64,000 nt of DNA from an uncultured Lachnoclostridium sp. (GTDB lineage Bacteria > Bacillota > Clostridia > Lachnospirales > Lachnospiraceae). Positions within the stretch are counted from its first letter, which is position 1, and the number at the start of each line of letters is the position of its first letter. Location: assembly GCA_905212635.1 (NCBI GenBank), contig CAJMFH010000010.1, forward strand, positions 7,776-71,775. The letters are read 5' to 3'. The position numbers were made by a program, and so were the translations under genes. The notes beneath the pieces are model-generated. The model did not search any database. It was not told where the DNA came from and worked only from the letters and a program-made list of their open reading frames with translations. Shown one piece after another: positions 20,801 through 28,648 of the stretch.

Positions 20801-21316
20801 GCCGGAGCAGGATATGGTACGGCATGGCATCAGGTGATGGCATCACTTTGTTTTGCCAAAGCGGTGGATGAAAAAGAGGTGGAAAACCAGCTGGAAGATA
20901 TGGTACAATCAGGTAGGATTCATGCACAGGAAAAAGAATTTATCCGTCCATGGAAGATTGTAAAATTTTTACATTCTGGTCTGGGGCAGGCGATGACCGG
21001 AGCGGAGAAGAACGGAACGCTTTACCGGGAACAGCCTTTTGTTACCAGTGTAACGGCACAGGAAGTACAGGAAACTTCCAGTGAAGAGCGGGTTCTGGTG
21101 CAGGGAATCATTGATGGATTTTATGAGACAGAGACCGGAATTGTGTTGATGGATTATAAGACCGATCATTTGGAAAAAGGGCAGGAAGAGGTATTGGTAA
21201 ACCGTTACCGCACCCAGATGGAGGTGTACGCGGAGGCACTGGAAAAAATTACCGGGAAGCCGGTAGAAAAGAAAGTGCTGTATTCCTTTTCTCTCAACAA
21301 AGAAATTGAAGTGTAG
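17798..21316 (+). CDS. addA: AddA subunit of the AddAB helicase-nuclease
   Basis: This 1172-residue UvrD-type 3'-5' helicase carries a C-terminal RecB-family nuclease. It has Walker A SAAAGSGKT (residues 21-29), the helicase Walker B region IDEYQDSN near 396, the motif V/VI region with TIHKSKGLEFPICF near 770 and LYVAMTRAKEKL near 845, and the nuclease motif MDYKTD near 1118. Length and motif order match AddA. The start ATG sits inside the end of addB behind GGAGGAGGG, so the two subunits are made together. Confidence 0.95.
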   Translation: MKWTNEQKTVIDLRGCNILVSAAAGSGKTAVLIERIVSQVTDPVNPVNIDEFVIVTFTRLAAAQMKEKLQTALEKKLEEDPENVHLQRQVMLLPVTQISTIHSFCGYIIQNYFHQTGVDPSYRVANDNELNMIKADVLAELLEEEYTNLDESFVDMAKMARFIKSDTEMEKIILKLYYDAMSEPFPQDFFDRMQHFLACGSEEELEQTVFVQKNLRYVKNLMNGIYDQYGQWISLCYTQEGPEEYAAFLEKERTEFENFEEISSYETMRKRLEAVTFGRLPSKRNSQADPEKKEIIKKGRTDIKALLKKIQADLFGESLPELWETMEQMKGKLLTFLSLAEKFRERFQQAKRDKNIVDFNDLEQMALEILVKKEDGKIVRTQAAEELSEQFHEIMIDEYQDSNLVQELLLGSVAKENNRFMVGDIKQSIYRFRNARPDLFLEKMNTFETTEGAKNRLVFLTKNFRSRGVVLEATNAVFTDIMQEDFGGIAYDKEAMLYLGADFPETAKRHADHVTVYGIPDTADKETEAQVIAKAISEYVNSEDPMYVLGGDGEYRPAQYGDVAVLMRSTKTEGQELLEVLNAHGIPAHLEAKSGFFDTREIRLIVSLLTILDNPRQDIALAAVLRGPIGGMSDDDLAKIRGNSDEHQFYDALCHYSGEEQLEEKVEDFLEKLERWREKTTYTPVLGILEEILEETKLMYFLETMGNGLQRRANVELLLEMAREFDQGSYQGLYQFVRYIRGIKEREEDFGEVNLSGDKENVVQIMTIHKSKGLEFPICFVASMHKKLGKAERDFVVVNGDAGIASDVIDSEKGTKKKSIFYKALSRLNASEDLAEELRILYVAMTRAKEKLIFTGRVSDTMWQGNSGFYSRTTAGNYFDWVLPVAARSPIFEYVEVDETELQNLEISRQMDQMLDEKMLNNFDTSVVYDKETEETLYFMDEYHRQIEEEIPTKVSVSDLKKKSMEEGEEDNFTVLYSDALENQSPVPAFAKTETDENNALAGAGYGTAWHQVMASLCFAKAVDEKEVENQLEDMVQSGRIHAQEKEFIRPWKIVKFLHSGLGQAMTGAEKNGTLYREQPFVTSVTAQEVQETSSEERVLVQGIIDGFYETETGIVLMDYKTDHLEKGQEEVLVNRYRTQMEVYAEALEKITGKPVEKKVLYSFSLNKEIEV

Positions 21317-21336
21317 ATCCGAAAGGAGTTTTTCAG

Positions 21337-22050
21337 ATGTATGAACAATTTGCCACTGTTTACGACGAAATGATGGAAGAAATTCCCTATGACGAATGGT
21401 TTGTAAAATTTCAGGAAATTCTGCACGAACACGGGATAACGGGCGGTCATGTGTGTGAACTCGGATGTGGAACCGGTGAGATGGTAAGGCGGTTTGCAAA
21501 AGCCGGTTATGAAGTTACGGGAATTGATATTTCGCCTGATATGCTTGCCAAAGCGAGCGAAAAGACGGAAGGAATGGAAAAAATCTCATATTTTGAAGAA
21601 GATATGACAGATTTTTCGTTGCATAAACCCGCAGATGTGGTACTATGTATATGTGACTCCATGAATTATCTGCTTTCCGCAGACGAACTGGTTGCGATGT
21701 TTCGCTGCATCAAGCAAGCATTGGCAGAAAATGGTATTGCAATCCTTGATATGAAGACGGCGTATTGTTTTCAAAAAGTCATGGGAAATCAGACACGAGT
21801 CGATGAAACAGAAGAGGCATTGATGATCTGGGACAATACTTACGACGAAGAAACCCGGATCAATGAATATCTGCTTACTATATTTACGGAAGATAAGGCG
21901 ACAGGAATGTATGCCCGTTACGATGAATGCCACGAACAACGGGCGTATTCGGAGGACGAGATCAAAGCGTGTTTAAAAGAAACTTCTCTGCGGCCTGTAA
22001 AAAGCTGGACGGAAGATAAAATCAGAACGTACTTTGTGATTGAAAGATAA
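21337..22050 (+). CDS. SAM-dependent methyltransferase, class I
   Basis: This 237-residue protein has the Rossmann SAM-binding loop ELGCGTGEMV near residues 44-53, the acidic end of strand two in VTGIDISPDML, and LCICDSMNYL downstream. That is the pattern of small class I methyltransferases that open with a YDEMM-type segment. The substrate is unknown. The start codon follows AAAGGAG at a good distance, 21 bases after addA, so it is probably the last gene of the addBA transcript or coupled to the hydrolase gene downstream. Confidence 0.88.
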   Translation: MYEQFATVYDEMMEEIPYDEWFVKFQEILHEHGITGGHVCELGCGTGEMVRRFAKAGYEVTGIDISPDMLAKASEKTEGMEKISYFEEDMTDFSLHKPADVVLCICDSMNYLLSADELVAMFRCIKQALAENGIAILDMKTAYCFQKVMGNQTRVDETEEALMIWDNTYDEETRINEYLLTIFTEDKATGMYARYDECHEQRAYSEDEIKACLKETSLRPVKSWTEDKIRTYFVIER

Positions 22051-22077
22051 CGTGAGAAAAGAAAGGAAGGAAAAGAT

Positions 22078-23982
22078 ATGAAGTTACGAATTTCATTGTG
22101 GCTTTGTCTCTGCCTTGTGGTGAGTCTGGTTACACCACAGAGTATAGGCTGGCAGACCACAATCAGTTATGCGAGTGAGGCGGCATATGTGAAGACCGAA
22201 GGGGCAGATCTTAATATGCGTAGTGAGCCGAAACTGGGGAATAATGTAGTAGTGAAGATTCCCAATGGCTCTGCCGTTACCTATATAGAGGATGCCGGAA
22301 CGGCGAATTCTTTGGACTGGGTGAAAATTTCCTACAACGGCACAGAGGGATATGTTGCTTCGAAATATATCATCAAAGGAACTGCTCCGACGGCAGCGCC
22401 AGCCGCAGTATCTACGACGACACCGACCGCAGTGCCTACGACAGCACCAACGGCGGCACCTCAGCCGACGACCGTTACGGTATACCGCACAAAGGTAAGC
22501 TATAAGGCAGTTTCCGTAAAAGCGGCGACGGCAAAGAAAAATACCATCATTTACAAAAATACCGCAGGAAAAAAACGTACGGTAATGAAAAAGGGAAAAA
22601 CGGTAACGATCCTTGGAGAAAAGACCAAGGGAAAGACAAAATGGTTCCGTATCCAGTACAAAGTAAAAAAGAAAAAAGTAAAAGGGTACATAAAAGAAAA
22701 CGATGTAAAAATGAACCTGAAATCTTCGGCAGCAGGACTTGTGACAGGCGTAAAAACCGCACTCCGTGTCCGCAAAAAACCGGGGAAACAAGGGGCTTAT
22801 TACAAGATCCGGGGAAAAGAACTGGTTCTTGCCAAAAAGCAGTATGTGACGATCACCAAAGTAAGAACGGTGAAAAAGCAGAAATGGTATCAGATCGCTT
22901 TTGATTATTATGGAATCCCTTACAAAGGCTATGTACAGTCCAAATATATTAAATTGACAAAGAAAAAAGTGCAGAAGAAAGTGGCAGTGACGGTTCTCAG
23001 CCAGCAGGATTTTGAGGCGGAACTGACGGCACAGGGCTTCCCGGATTCTTACAAAGATGCACTCCGTAAGCTCCATGCGTCGTATCCGTACTGGCAGTTT
23101 ACCGCATACAAGACCGGCTTAGACTGGAATACGGTGGTTGAGCAGGAATGCAAACTTGGCAGAAGCCTGATCTCCAATTCCAAATCCGAAGCATGGAAGT
23201 CCAAAGAAGCCGGTGCGTACGATGAAGCGACCGGAAAATGGAAAGTATTTGACGGTTCCAGCTGGGTACAGGCATCCAGAGAAGCCGTAATGTATTATAT
23301 GGATCCGCGGAATTTCCTTACGATCCAGGGAGTATTCCAGTTTGAGCAGCTGGAATACCAGTCACAGTACCAGACGGCAGATGGAGTGAAGAATATTCTG
23401 ACCAATACACCGTTTGCCGCAGCTACCTTCCAGTACACGGACGATCAGACGGGAGCGCAGAAAGAAATTTCGTATGTAAACGCATTTCTGGATGCGGCGA
23501 AAGATTCGGGAGTGAGTCCATATCATCTGGCATCCCGCGTGAAACAGGAAGTGGTGACCGGTGCAACGACGACCAGTATCGCCGTAACCGGTACAACGAC
23601 AGAATATCCGGGAATTTACAATTTCTATAATATTGGCGCGACGAGCGGTGCGACCCCTGCCCTCAATGGTTTGAAATGGGCAAGTACAGGAGATACCTAT
23701 CTTCGTCCGTGGACGAACCCTTATCGTTCGATTGTCGGCGGTGCCCAGTACATCGGCAGCAATTATATCAACCGCGGACAAAATACCGGATATTTGCAGA
23801 AATTTAATGTAACACCAACCAGTACATACAATCATCAATATATGACCAATGTAGAGGCAGCAAACTCCGAGGCATTGAAAACGAAAAATGCGTACAATGG
23901 TATGCTTGACAGCACGCCACTCGTATTTTCGATTCCGATTTATGACAATATGCCCGCTGTGAACTGTGCTGCACCAAAATAG
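22078..23982 (+). CDS. Secreted SH3-domain glucosaminidase (peptidoglycan hydrolase)
   Basis: This is a 634-residue wall hydrolase with a signal peptide (residues 1-27). A first bacterial SH3 domain follows (about 35-100; LNMRSEPKLG, then VKISYNGTEGYVASKY), then a Thr/Pro/Ala linker (103-136). Two very Lys-rich SH3-like segments occupy about 140-295. The catalytic part (about 310-634) contains ASRVKQEV with the probable catalytic Glu, then GIYNFYNIG and NPYRSIVGGAQYIG, as in LytG/GH73-type N-acetylglucosaminidases. The enzyme would cut glycan strands outside the membrane. It starts behind GGAAGGAAAAG, 28 bases after the methyltransferase gene. Confidence 0.88.
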   Translation: MKLRISLWLCLCLVVSLVTPQSIGWQTTISYASEAAYVKTEGADLNMRSEPKLGNNVVVKIPNGSAVTYIEDAGTANSLDWVKISYNGTEGYVASKYIIKGTAPTAAPAAVSTTTPTAVPTTAPTAAPQPTTVTVYRTKVSYKAVSVKAATAKKNTIIYKNTAGKKRTVMKKGKTVTILGEKTKGKTKWFRIQYKVKKKKVKGYIKENDVKMNLKSSAAGLVTGVKTALRVRKKPGKQGAYYKIRGKELVLAKKQYVTITKVRTVKKQKWYQIAFDYYGIPYKGYVQSKYIKLTKKKVQKKVAVTVLSQQDFEAELTAQGFPDSYKDALRKLHASYPYWQFTAYKTGLDWNTVVEQECKLGRSLISNSKSEAWKSKEAGAYDEATGKWKVFDGSSWVQASREAVMYYMDPRNFLTIQGVFQFEQLEYQSQYQTADGVKNILTNTPFAAATFQYTDDQTGAQKEISYVNAFLDAAKDSGVSPYHLASRVKQEVVTGATTTSIAVTGTTTEYPGIYNFYNIGATSGATPALNGLKWASTGDTYLRPWTNPYRSIVGGAQYIGSNYINRGQNTGYLQKFNVTPTSTYNHQYMTNVEAANSEALKTKNAYNGMLDSTPLVFSIPIYDNMPAVNCAAPK

Positions 23983-24011
23983 AAGGATTCCTTCAGAAAT
24001 GGAGTGTCAGA

Positions 24012-25310
24012 GTGAAAAAAATAATAGCAGTAATAAGTTTTCTGATTGCCTGCCTTGGCTTTCTGGCGGTTCCCGGCAAAAGTCTGGCGGCAAGTGCAAT
24101 AGTTGAATTTTCAACCAATGCGACAGAGGTAAAAAAAGACGATACGGTTACTGTCGTGTGCCGTGTTACTTCTCAGGAGGGTTTTAACGATGTCAAAATG
24201 AAAGTGTCCTATGACAGTGACATTTTGCAGTTTATCGAAGGCGGTAAGAAAGTAAGCGGCGGCAATGGGCAATTGAGTATACAGTCCGTCGGAAATACGG
24301 AAACGGTAACTACGCGCACATACTCGCTGCAATTTCAGGCGATAGCAGAAGGATCGTCGGCAATTCAGACCGATGGCAAGCCGAAGGTACTTGACAGTGA
24401 AGGAAATAAACTGTCAATTTCTTCCAATCGTGTCGTGCTGGGTGTGACAGCGGAAGGCGCAGCGGCAGAAGGAGCCGCTGATCCGGCAGATCCCGCAGCG
24501 GCTGCCTCCGCGGCTCCGACTCCGACGCCGGTTCCGTTAAATACCAATACGAAACTGAAAGGTCTGTCGTTTCATGCCATTTCCGTAGCACCTCAGTTTA
24601 GTACGGAGGTGCTGGAATATACGATTAAAGTGGACTGCAACACGGACAAGCTGTATTACAACGCCATTCCGGCAAACGGAAAACAGCGCATCCGCCTCAA
24701 AGGAAATGAGGAACTGATGCCGGGCGAAAATGAGATGAAACTTGTGGTGACAGCGGAATCCGGCGACAAACGAACCTTTAAGTTAAAAGTAGTAAAAGAG
24801 ACTGAATCCGAGACAAAAGTGCGCGAACAGCAGGAAAAAGGCACATCCAATATTACCTTTTCCGTATATGAGAAAGATGGATCCATCTACATTCAGAACC
24901 AGTACCAGTTTCAGGTTATGGATGTCAAAGATGACGAAGTAATCCCTTCTGGCTACGTAAAAACGACGGTTGATATTGATGGCAAAAGTGTACCTGCCTA
25001 TACGATGCAGAATGATCTTGACAATAATTACCTGTTGATGTATCTGAAAGGGGCATCGGATGAGCCGACCCTGTACCAGTACGATCGTCAGGAAAAGACG
25101 TTGCAGCGTTACACCGGAACAATGACCCAGAAAGTCAATCAGGGCGGCAATGTGGCAAGCGAACTCGAAGTAAAACCAGAGACGTGGATGTACGGACTTA
25201 TCATCGGTCTGTCAATCCTGGTACTTGCCCTGCTCATCATTATATTGAATATGATACTCCGCAGACGCTTGAACCGCGGCAAAAAGGAATTGAATGAAAT
25301 GGACTTTTAA
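24012..25310 (+). CDS. Cohesin-like, cadherin-like extracellular protein with C-terminal membrane anchor
   Basis: The 432-residue protein starts at a GTG behind TGGAGTG. After the signal peptide (1-27), residues about 28-140 read as a cohesin-type beta sandwich (DTVTVVCRVTSQEGFNDVK, then VSYDSDILQF). An Ala/Pro linker (about 148-175) and a cadherin-like beta-sandwich (about 178-258, LKGLSFHAISVAPQFS) follow. One membrane helix (about 393-418) and a basic tail close the protein. In cellulolytic relatives cohesins bind dockerins. I see no dockerin in this window, so the partner is unknown. It lies 30 bases behind the glucosaminidase gene and is probably co-transcribed with it. Confidence 0.82.
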   Translation: MKKIIAVISFLIACLGFLAVPGKSLAASAIVEFSTNATEVKKDDTVTVVCRVTSQEGFNDVKMKVSYDSDILQFIEGGKKVSGGNGQLSIQSVGNTETVTTRTYSLQFQAIAEGSSAIQTDGKPKVLDSEGNKLSISSNRVVLGVTAEGAAAEGAADPADPAAAASAAPTPTPVPLNTNTKLKGLSFHAISVAPQFSTEVLEYTIKVDCNTDKLYYNAIPANGKQRIRLKGNEELMPGENEMKLVVTAESGDKRTFKLKVVKETESETKVREQQEKGTSNITFSVYEKDGSIYIQNQYQFQVMDVKDDEVIPSGYVKTTVDIDGKSVPAYTMQNDLDNNYLLMYLKGASDEPTLYQYDRQEKTLQRYTGTMTQKVNQGGNVASELEVKPETWMYGLIIGLSILVLALLIIILNMILRRRLNRGKKELNEMDF

Positions 25311-25347
25311 CCCCAGGGGAACGATTCCGGAGAGCCGGGGGAAACAC

Positions 25348-25388
25348 GGTATTTCGTCGTGCTTGCACGTAAGAAATATCGCGTTTTT
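25348..25388 (+). terminator. Terminator after the cohesin-like gene
   Basis: GGTATTTC (25348-25355) pairs with GAAATATC (25373-25380). An inner CGTGC-TT-GCACG helix and a TTTTT run at 25384-25388 complete it. Confidence 0.7.
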
Positions 25389-25412
25389 CACGGCAGCCTG
25401 AGAATCAGGCTC

Positions 25413-25491
25413 CCCGCCCACAAATGAGCATTTTTAGCCCTGTAAGGGCGGGGAAGAACACGAAGTGTTCGAAAATGCGAATGTGGGCGGG
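25413..25491 (+). repeat. Cloverleaf dispersed element, copy 1 (upstream of clpC)
   Basis: This 79-base segment folds as a four-way structure. The outer stem CCCGCCCACA / TGTGGGCGGG has 10 perfect pairs (25413-25422 with 25482-25491). The second stem is GCATTTT / AAAATGC (25428-25434 with 25472-25478). Two inner hairpins follow: GCCC-TGTAA-GGGC (25437-25449) and GAACAC-GAA-GTGTTC (25456-25470). A diverged copy with compensating changes lies on the minus strand at 32694-32770. The function is unknown. It could be a leader RNA or a mobile palindromic repeat. Confidence 0.75.
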
Positions 25492-25557
25492 AACGGAATC
25501 GCAAATTTTGGCGGGAACGGAATCGTGAATGTGGGCGGAGTTCGAATCGTGATAAAT
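25486..25557 (+). repeat. Three tandem 24-base repeats before clpC
   Basis: Units begin at 25486, 25510 and 25534. The first two share GGCGGGAACGGAATCG and the third is degenerate (GGCGGAGTTCGAATCG). The array overlaps the 3' arm of the cloverleaf element and fills much of the space before the clpC start at 25594. I see no convincing promoter between the repeats and clpC. Confidence 0.7.
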
Positions 25558-25593
25558 GAACAAACATTATCAGTATAGAAAGGAATCGATAGA

Positions 25594-28056
25594 GTGGAAA
25601 ATTTGACAAAAAAAGCCGGCAAGGTTTTGGATCTGGCAGCCAATATTGCATGGACAGAGAGGGAACGGGAGGTTCAGACCGGTCATCTTTTGTGTGCATT
25701 GGCAATCGTTGATGGAACTGCCAAAGAAATTCTGAGAAATAACAATGTTTATGAGGAAGATGTGCGTCAGATCTATGAAAACTGTCTGGCAGAGATTCGA
25801 AAAAGCAAAAAAAGTCATGCTTCCGAGATAACATTTACCCCGGTTTTACAGAAAGTTATGGAGGATGCCGAGGCACTTGCCAGATACCAGAAGAAGAAAC
25901 TGGGTACAGAGCATCTGCTGATGGCGCTTGTCAAACAGCGCGAGGTAACATCCGGGGAAATGATCACAGGCCTGCATGGAAATGCCAGAAAAATCTATAT
26001 GGAAGCCGCCGAAGTGGCGCAGATGGATCCGGAATTTGCGAAGGCAGATTTCATGGCAGCCAAAGAAAAAGAAGAGAAGGGACGTTCCCAGACACCACTT
26101 TTGGATAAATTTTCGCGTGATCTTGTAAAGGAAGCGGAGGAAGGAAAACTGGATCCCGTATTTAACCGTGACAATGAGATTGACAGCGTAATGGAAATTC
26201 TTGGAAGACGAACAAAAAATAATCCATGTATCCTAGGGGAACCGGGGGTCGGAAAGACGGCAATCGTGGAAGGACTGGCAGGAAGGATCGCCAATAATGC
26301 CGTACCGGCTTCGCTGAAAAATGTCCGCATTTTGTCACTCGATGTATCGGGTATGGTAGCAGGTACAAAATACCGCGGACAATTTGAAGAGCGCATCAAA
26401 CGCTGTCTGCGTGAGACGATGGATGCCGGAAATATCATTTTGTTCATCGATGAACTTCATATGATCATTGGAGCCGGCGGTGCAGAGGGCGCGATGGATG
26501 CTGCCAATATTTTGAAACCGGCATTGTCACGTGGAGAAATTCAGATCATCGGAGCGACAACTCGAGAAGAGTACCGCAAACGTATTGAAAAAGACTCTGC
26601 CCTTGACCGCCGTTTCCAGCAGGTTGTTGTAGAAGAACCATCGATCGTACAGGCAGTTTCTATTTTAAAAGGACTGCGTAGTTATTATGAAGCATATCAC
26701 CATATTGAGATCAGCGATGAAGCAGTAGAAGCTGCGGTAAAACTTTCGGATCGTTACATCAATGACCGTTTTCTGCCGGATAAAGCGATTGACTTGATTG
26801 ATGAAGCTGCTTCCCGGCTCAATATGAACAGTATGCGTGAGTACGAGGAAATCTTTGTAGAGAAAAAGCAAGCACTTGAACATGTACAGGAAGAAAAGGA
26901 AAATGCAGTAGCAGCAGGTGATATGGAATATGCGTTTGAACTGCATAAAGAAGAAGAAAAGCTGGAACGTGACCTGATGCAGTCTCAGGCAAAATGGGAT
27001 AAGAAGCAGAAAAAGCAAAGGAAAATAATGGAAGAATCCCATATTGCGGAAGTCGTGTCGAGGCAGACGAAAATTCCGGTCAGCCGTCTGGAAAAAGACG
27101 AGACAAGACGCTTACAGAAATTGGAAAAAATCCTGCATGAACGGGTGGTAGGACAGGAGGAAGCGGTAGAAGCCGTATCCCGCGCTGTCCGGAGAGGCCG
27201 TGTCGGGTTAAAAGATCCGAATCGTCCGATTGGGTCGTTCCTGTTTTTGGGGCCAACCGGTGTGGGAAAAACAGAGCTTTCCAAAACTCTTGCGGAAGCC
27301 GTATTTGGTTCCGAGAAAAATATGATCCGTGTCGATATGTCAGAATATATGGAGAAGCAGAGTGTGTCCAAAATGATCGGCTCTCCACCGGGATATGTCG
27401 GTTTTGAGGAAGGCGGCCAGCTCAGCGAAAAAGTCCGCCGCAATCCGTATTCGGTTCTTTTATTTGATGAGATCGAAAAGGCGCACCCGGATGTGTTCAA
27501 TATGCTTTTACAGATTTTGGAAGATGGAAGACTGACGGATTCTCAGGGACGACAGGTCGATTTTAAAAATACGATTATCATTATGACCTCCAATGCAGGA
27601 GCAAACCGCATTGTGTCACCGAAAACGCTTGGATTTTTACAGCAGGAAGATGCTGCGGCGGATTACAAACGAATGCAGGAAGGCGTTATGGAAGAAGTAA
27701 AACATATCTTTAAACCGGAATTTATTAACCGTATTGATGAAATTCTGGTATTCCATATGCTGACCAAAGAAGATATTCATCAGATTGCTGCGAATATGCT
27801 TACAGGCTTTAAAAAGCGTGTGAAAAAACAGATGGATATCCGGCTGCATTACGGCAAAGCCATTGTCGATCATGTAGCAGACAAAGGGTTTGACAAGGAT
27901 TACGGTGCCAGACCGCTTCGGCGTACGATCCAGAAAGAGATTGAAGACCAGCTGGCAGAAAAGATTGTCGGCGGCGAAGTGCACATCGGCGACGATGTCC
28001 GCCTGACTGTCAAAAAGGGTGCCGTTTGTGTTCAAAAAATCATAAAAAAAGGATAG
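25594..28056 (+). CDS. clpC: ATP-dependent Clp protease ATP-binding subunit ClpC
   Basis: This is an 820-residue Hsp100 unfoldase that feeds proteins to ClpP. The N-terminal double Clp-N repeat occupies about residues 1-145. AAA module 1 has Walker A GEPGVGKTA near 215, and AAA module 2 has GPTGVGKTE near 553. Between them is a short middle domain with a UVR-like segment (about 425-460, ENAVAAGDMEYAFELHKEEEKL), which marks ClpC rather than ClpB. The start is a GTG behind AAAGGA. The usual partners ctsR, mcsA and mcsB are not adjacent, and I find no CtsR heptad repeat or CIRCE element upstream. Instead there is a cloverleaf element and 24-base repeats. Confidence 0.92.
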   Translation: MENLTKKAGKVLDLAANIAWTEREREVQTGHLLCALAIVDGTAKEILRNNNVYEEDVRQIYENCLAEIRKSKKSHASEITFTPVLQKVMEDAEALARYQKKKLGTEHLLMALVKQREVTSGEMITGLHGNARKIYMEAAEVAQMDPEFAKADFMAAKEKEEKGRSQTPLLDKFSRDLVKEAEEGKLDPVFNRDNEIDSVMEILGRRTKNNPCILGEPGVGKTAIVEGLAGRIANNAVPASLKNVRILSLDVSGMVAGTKYRGQFEERIKRCLRETMDAGNIILFIDELHMIIGAGGAEGAMDAANILKPALSRGEIQIIGATTREEYRKRIEKDSALDRRFQQVVVEEPSIVQAVSILKGLRSYYEAYHHIEISDEAVEAAVKLSDRYINDRFLPDKAIDLIDEAASRLNMNSMREYEEIFVEKKQALEHVQEEKENAVAAGDMEYAFELHKEEEKLERDLMQSQAKWDKKQKKQRKIMEESHIAEVVSRQTKIPVSRLEKDETRRLQKLEKILHERVVGQEEAVEAVSRAVRRGRVGLKDPNRPIGSFLFLGPTGVGKTELSKTLAEAVFGSEKNMIRVDMSEYMEKQSVSKMIGSPPGYVGFEEGGQLSEKVRRNPYSVLLFDEIEKAHPDVFNMLLQILEDGRLTDSQGRQVDFKNTIIIMTSNAGANRIVSPKTLGFLQQEDAAADYKRMQEGVMEEVKHIFKPEFINRIDEILVFHMLTKEDIHQIAANMLTGFKKRVKKQMDIRLHYGKAIVDHVADKGFDKDYGARPLRRTIQKEIEDQLAEKIVGGEVHIGDDVRLTVKKGAVCVQKIIKKG

Positions 28057-28076
28057 TATTCTCTGTCGAATTTTGT

Positions 28077-28082
28077 TATAAT
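28077..28082 (+). promoter_or_regulatory. Possible extended -10 promoter
   Basis: TATAAT preceded by TGT (28074-28076) lies 61 bases before the next start codon. No good -35 hexamer is visible at the right distance. Confidence 0.4.
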
Positions 28083-28142
28083 AAGAATTAGATAGAAATG
28101 AATCAGGTGGGAGACATAAGAGACCAAGGAGGATAAGAAAAA

Positions 28143-28556
28143 ATGAGCGTTGTAGAGGAATTGATCCGGAAGGAAGACAATGGAACTTTGAGTTTTGGAA
28201 ATTACCTTTTGGATGCAAAAACCAAGAAAGCAGATTTTGAATTTCAGGGGGATTTGTACAAGGTAAAAACGTTCAAGGAAATTACGAAACTTGAGAAAAA
28301 CGGTTTGTTTGTATACGAATCGGTTCCGGGAAGCACAGTAACGGATTTTAAAAACGACGGAGAATTGATCTCCTTTACGGTAGAAGCTGCCGGAGATCTT
28401 GGATTTACTCTTGAATTGGAGCCGTCTCAGGAATACAAAGTGCTTCTGGAAGATGTCGAACTTGGTAAAATGAAGACGAATCTTGGCGGAAAGCTCAATG
28501 TCAGCATCGAGCTGGATGAAGGAAAGAAAGCGTCCGTAAAAGTAATTAAGTGCTAA
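28143..28556 (+). CDS. Conserved small cytoplasmic protein of unknown function
   Basis: This 137-residue protein has no signal peptide and no membrane segment. The sequence alternates short beta-like stretches (DGELISFTVEAAGDLGFTLEL, then GKLNVSIELDEGKKASVKVIK), suggesting an all-beta fold. I have an unverified recollection that proteins like this in Lachnospiraceae have been labelled 'endosialidase', and nothing here supports that activity. The ATG at 28143 follows AAGGAGG. It lies between clpC and radA and is closed off by a terminator, so it is probably monocistronic. Confidence 0.75.
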   Translation: MSVVEELIRKEDNGTLSFGNYLLDAKTKKADFEFQGDLYKVKTFKEITKLEKNGLFVYESVPGSTVTDFKNDGELISFTVEAAGDLGFTLELEPSQEYKVLLEDVELGKMKTNLGGKLNVSIELDEGKKASVKVIKC

Positions 28557-28583
28557 CAGTTACAGAATGAGAGATTAAGAAAT

Positions 28584-28634
28584 CGGTGCCAGACCGAAGT
28601 GAGGCAATACTCGGGGTGGCACCGTTATCTTTTT
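28584..28634 (+). terminator. Terminator between the small protein gene and radA
   Basis: CGGTGCC (28584-28590) pairs with GGCACCG (28618-28624), and TTATCTTTTT follows. The 3' arm lies in a GGGGTGGCACCG sequence that resembles a T-box core, but there is no room for a T-box stem I. Confidence 0.55.
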
Positions 28635-28648
28635 ATGAGGGAGATCGA

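Noticed and set aside
28560..28640. T-box-like GGGGTGGCACCG before radA
   Set aside because: The upstream gene ends at 28556, so there is no space for stem I or a specifier loop, and the sequence is itself the 3' arm of a plain CGGTGCC/GGCACCG terminator.
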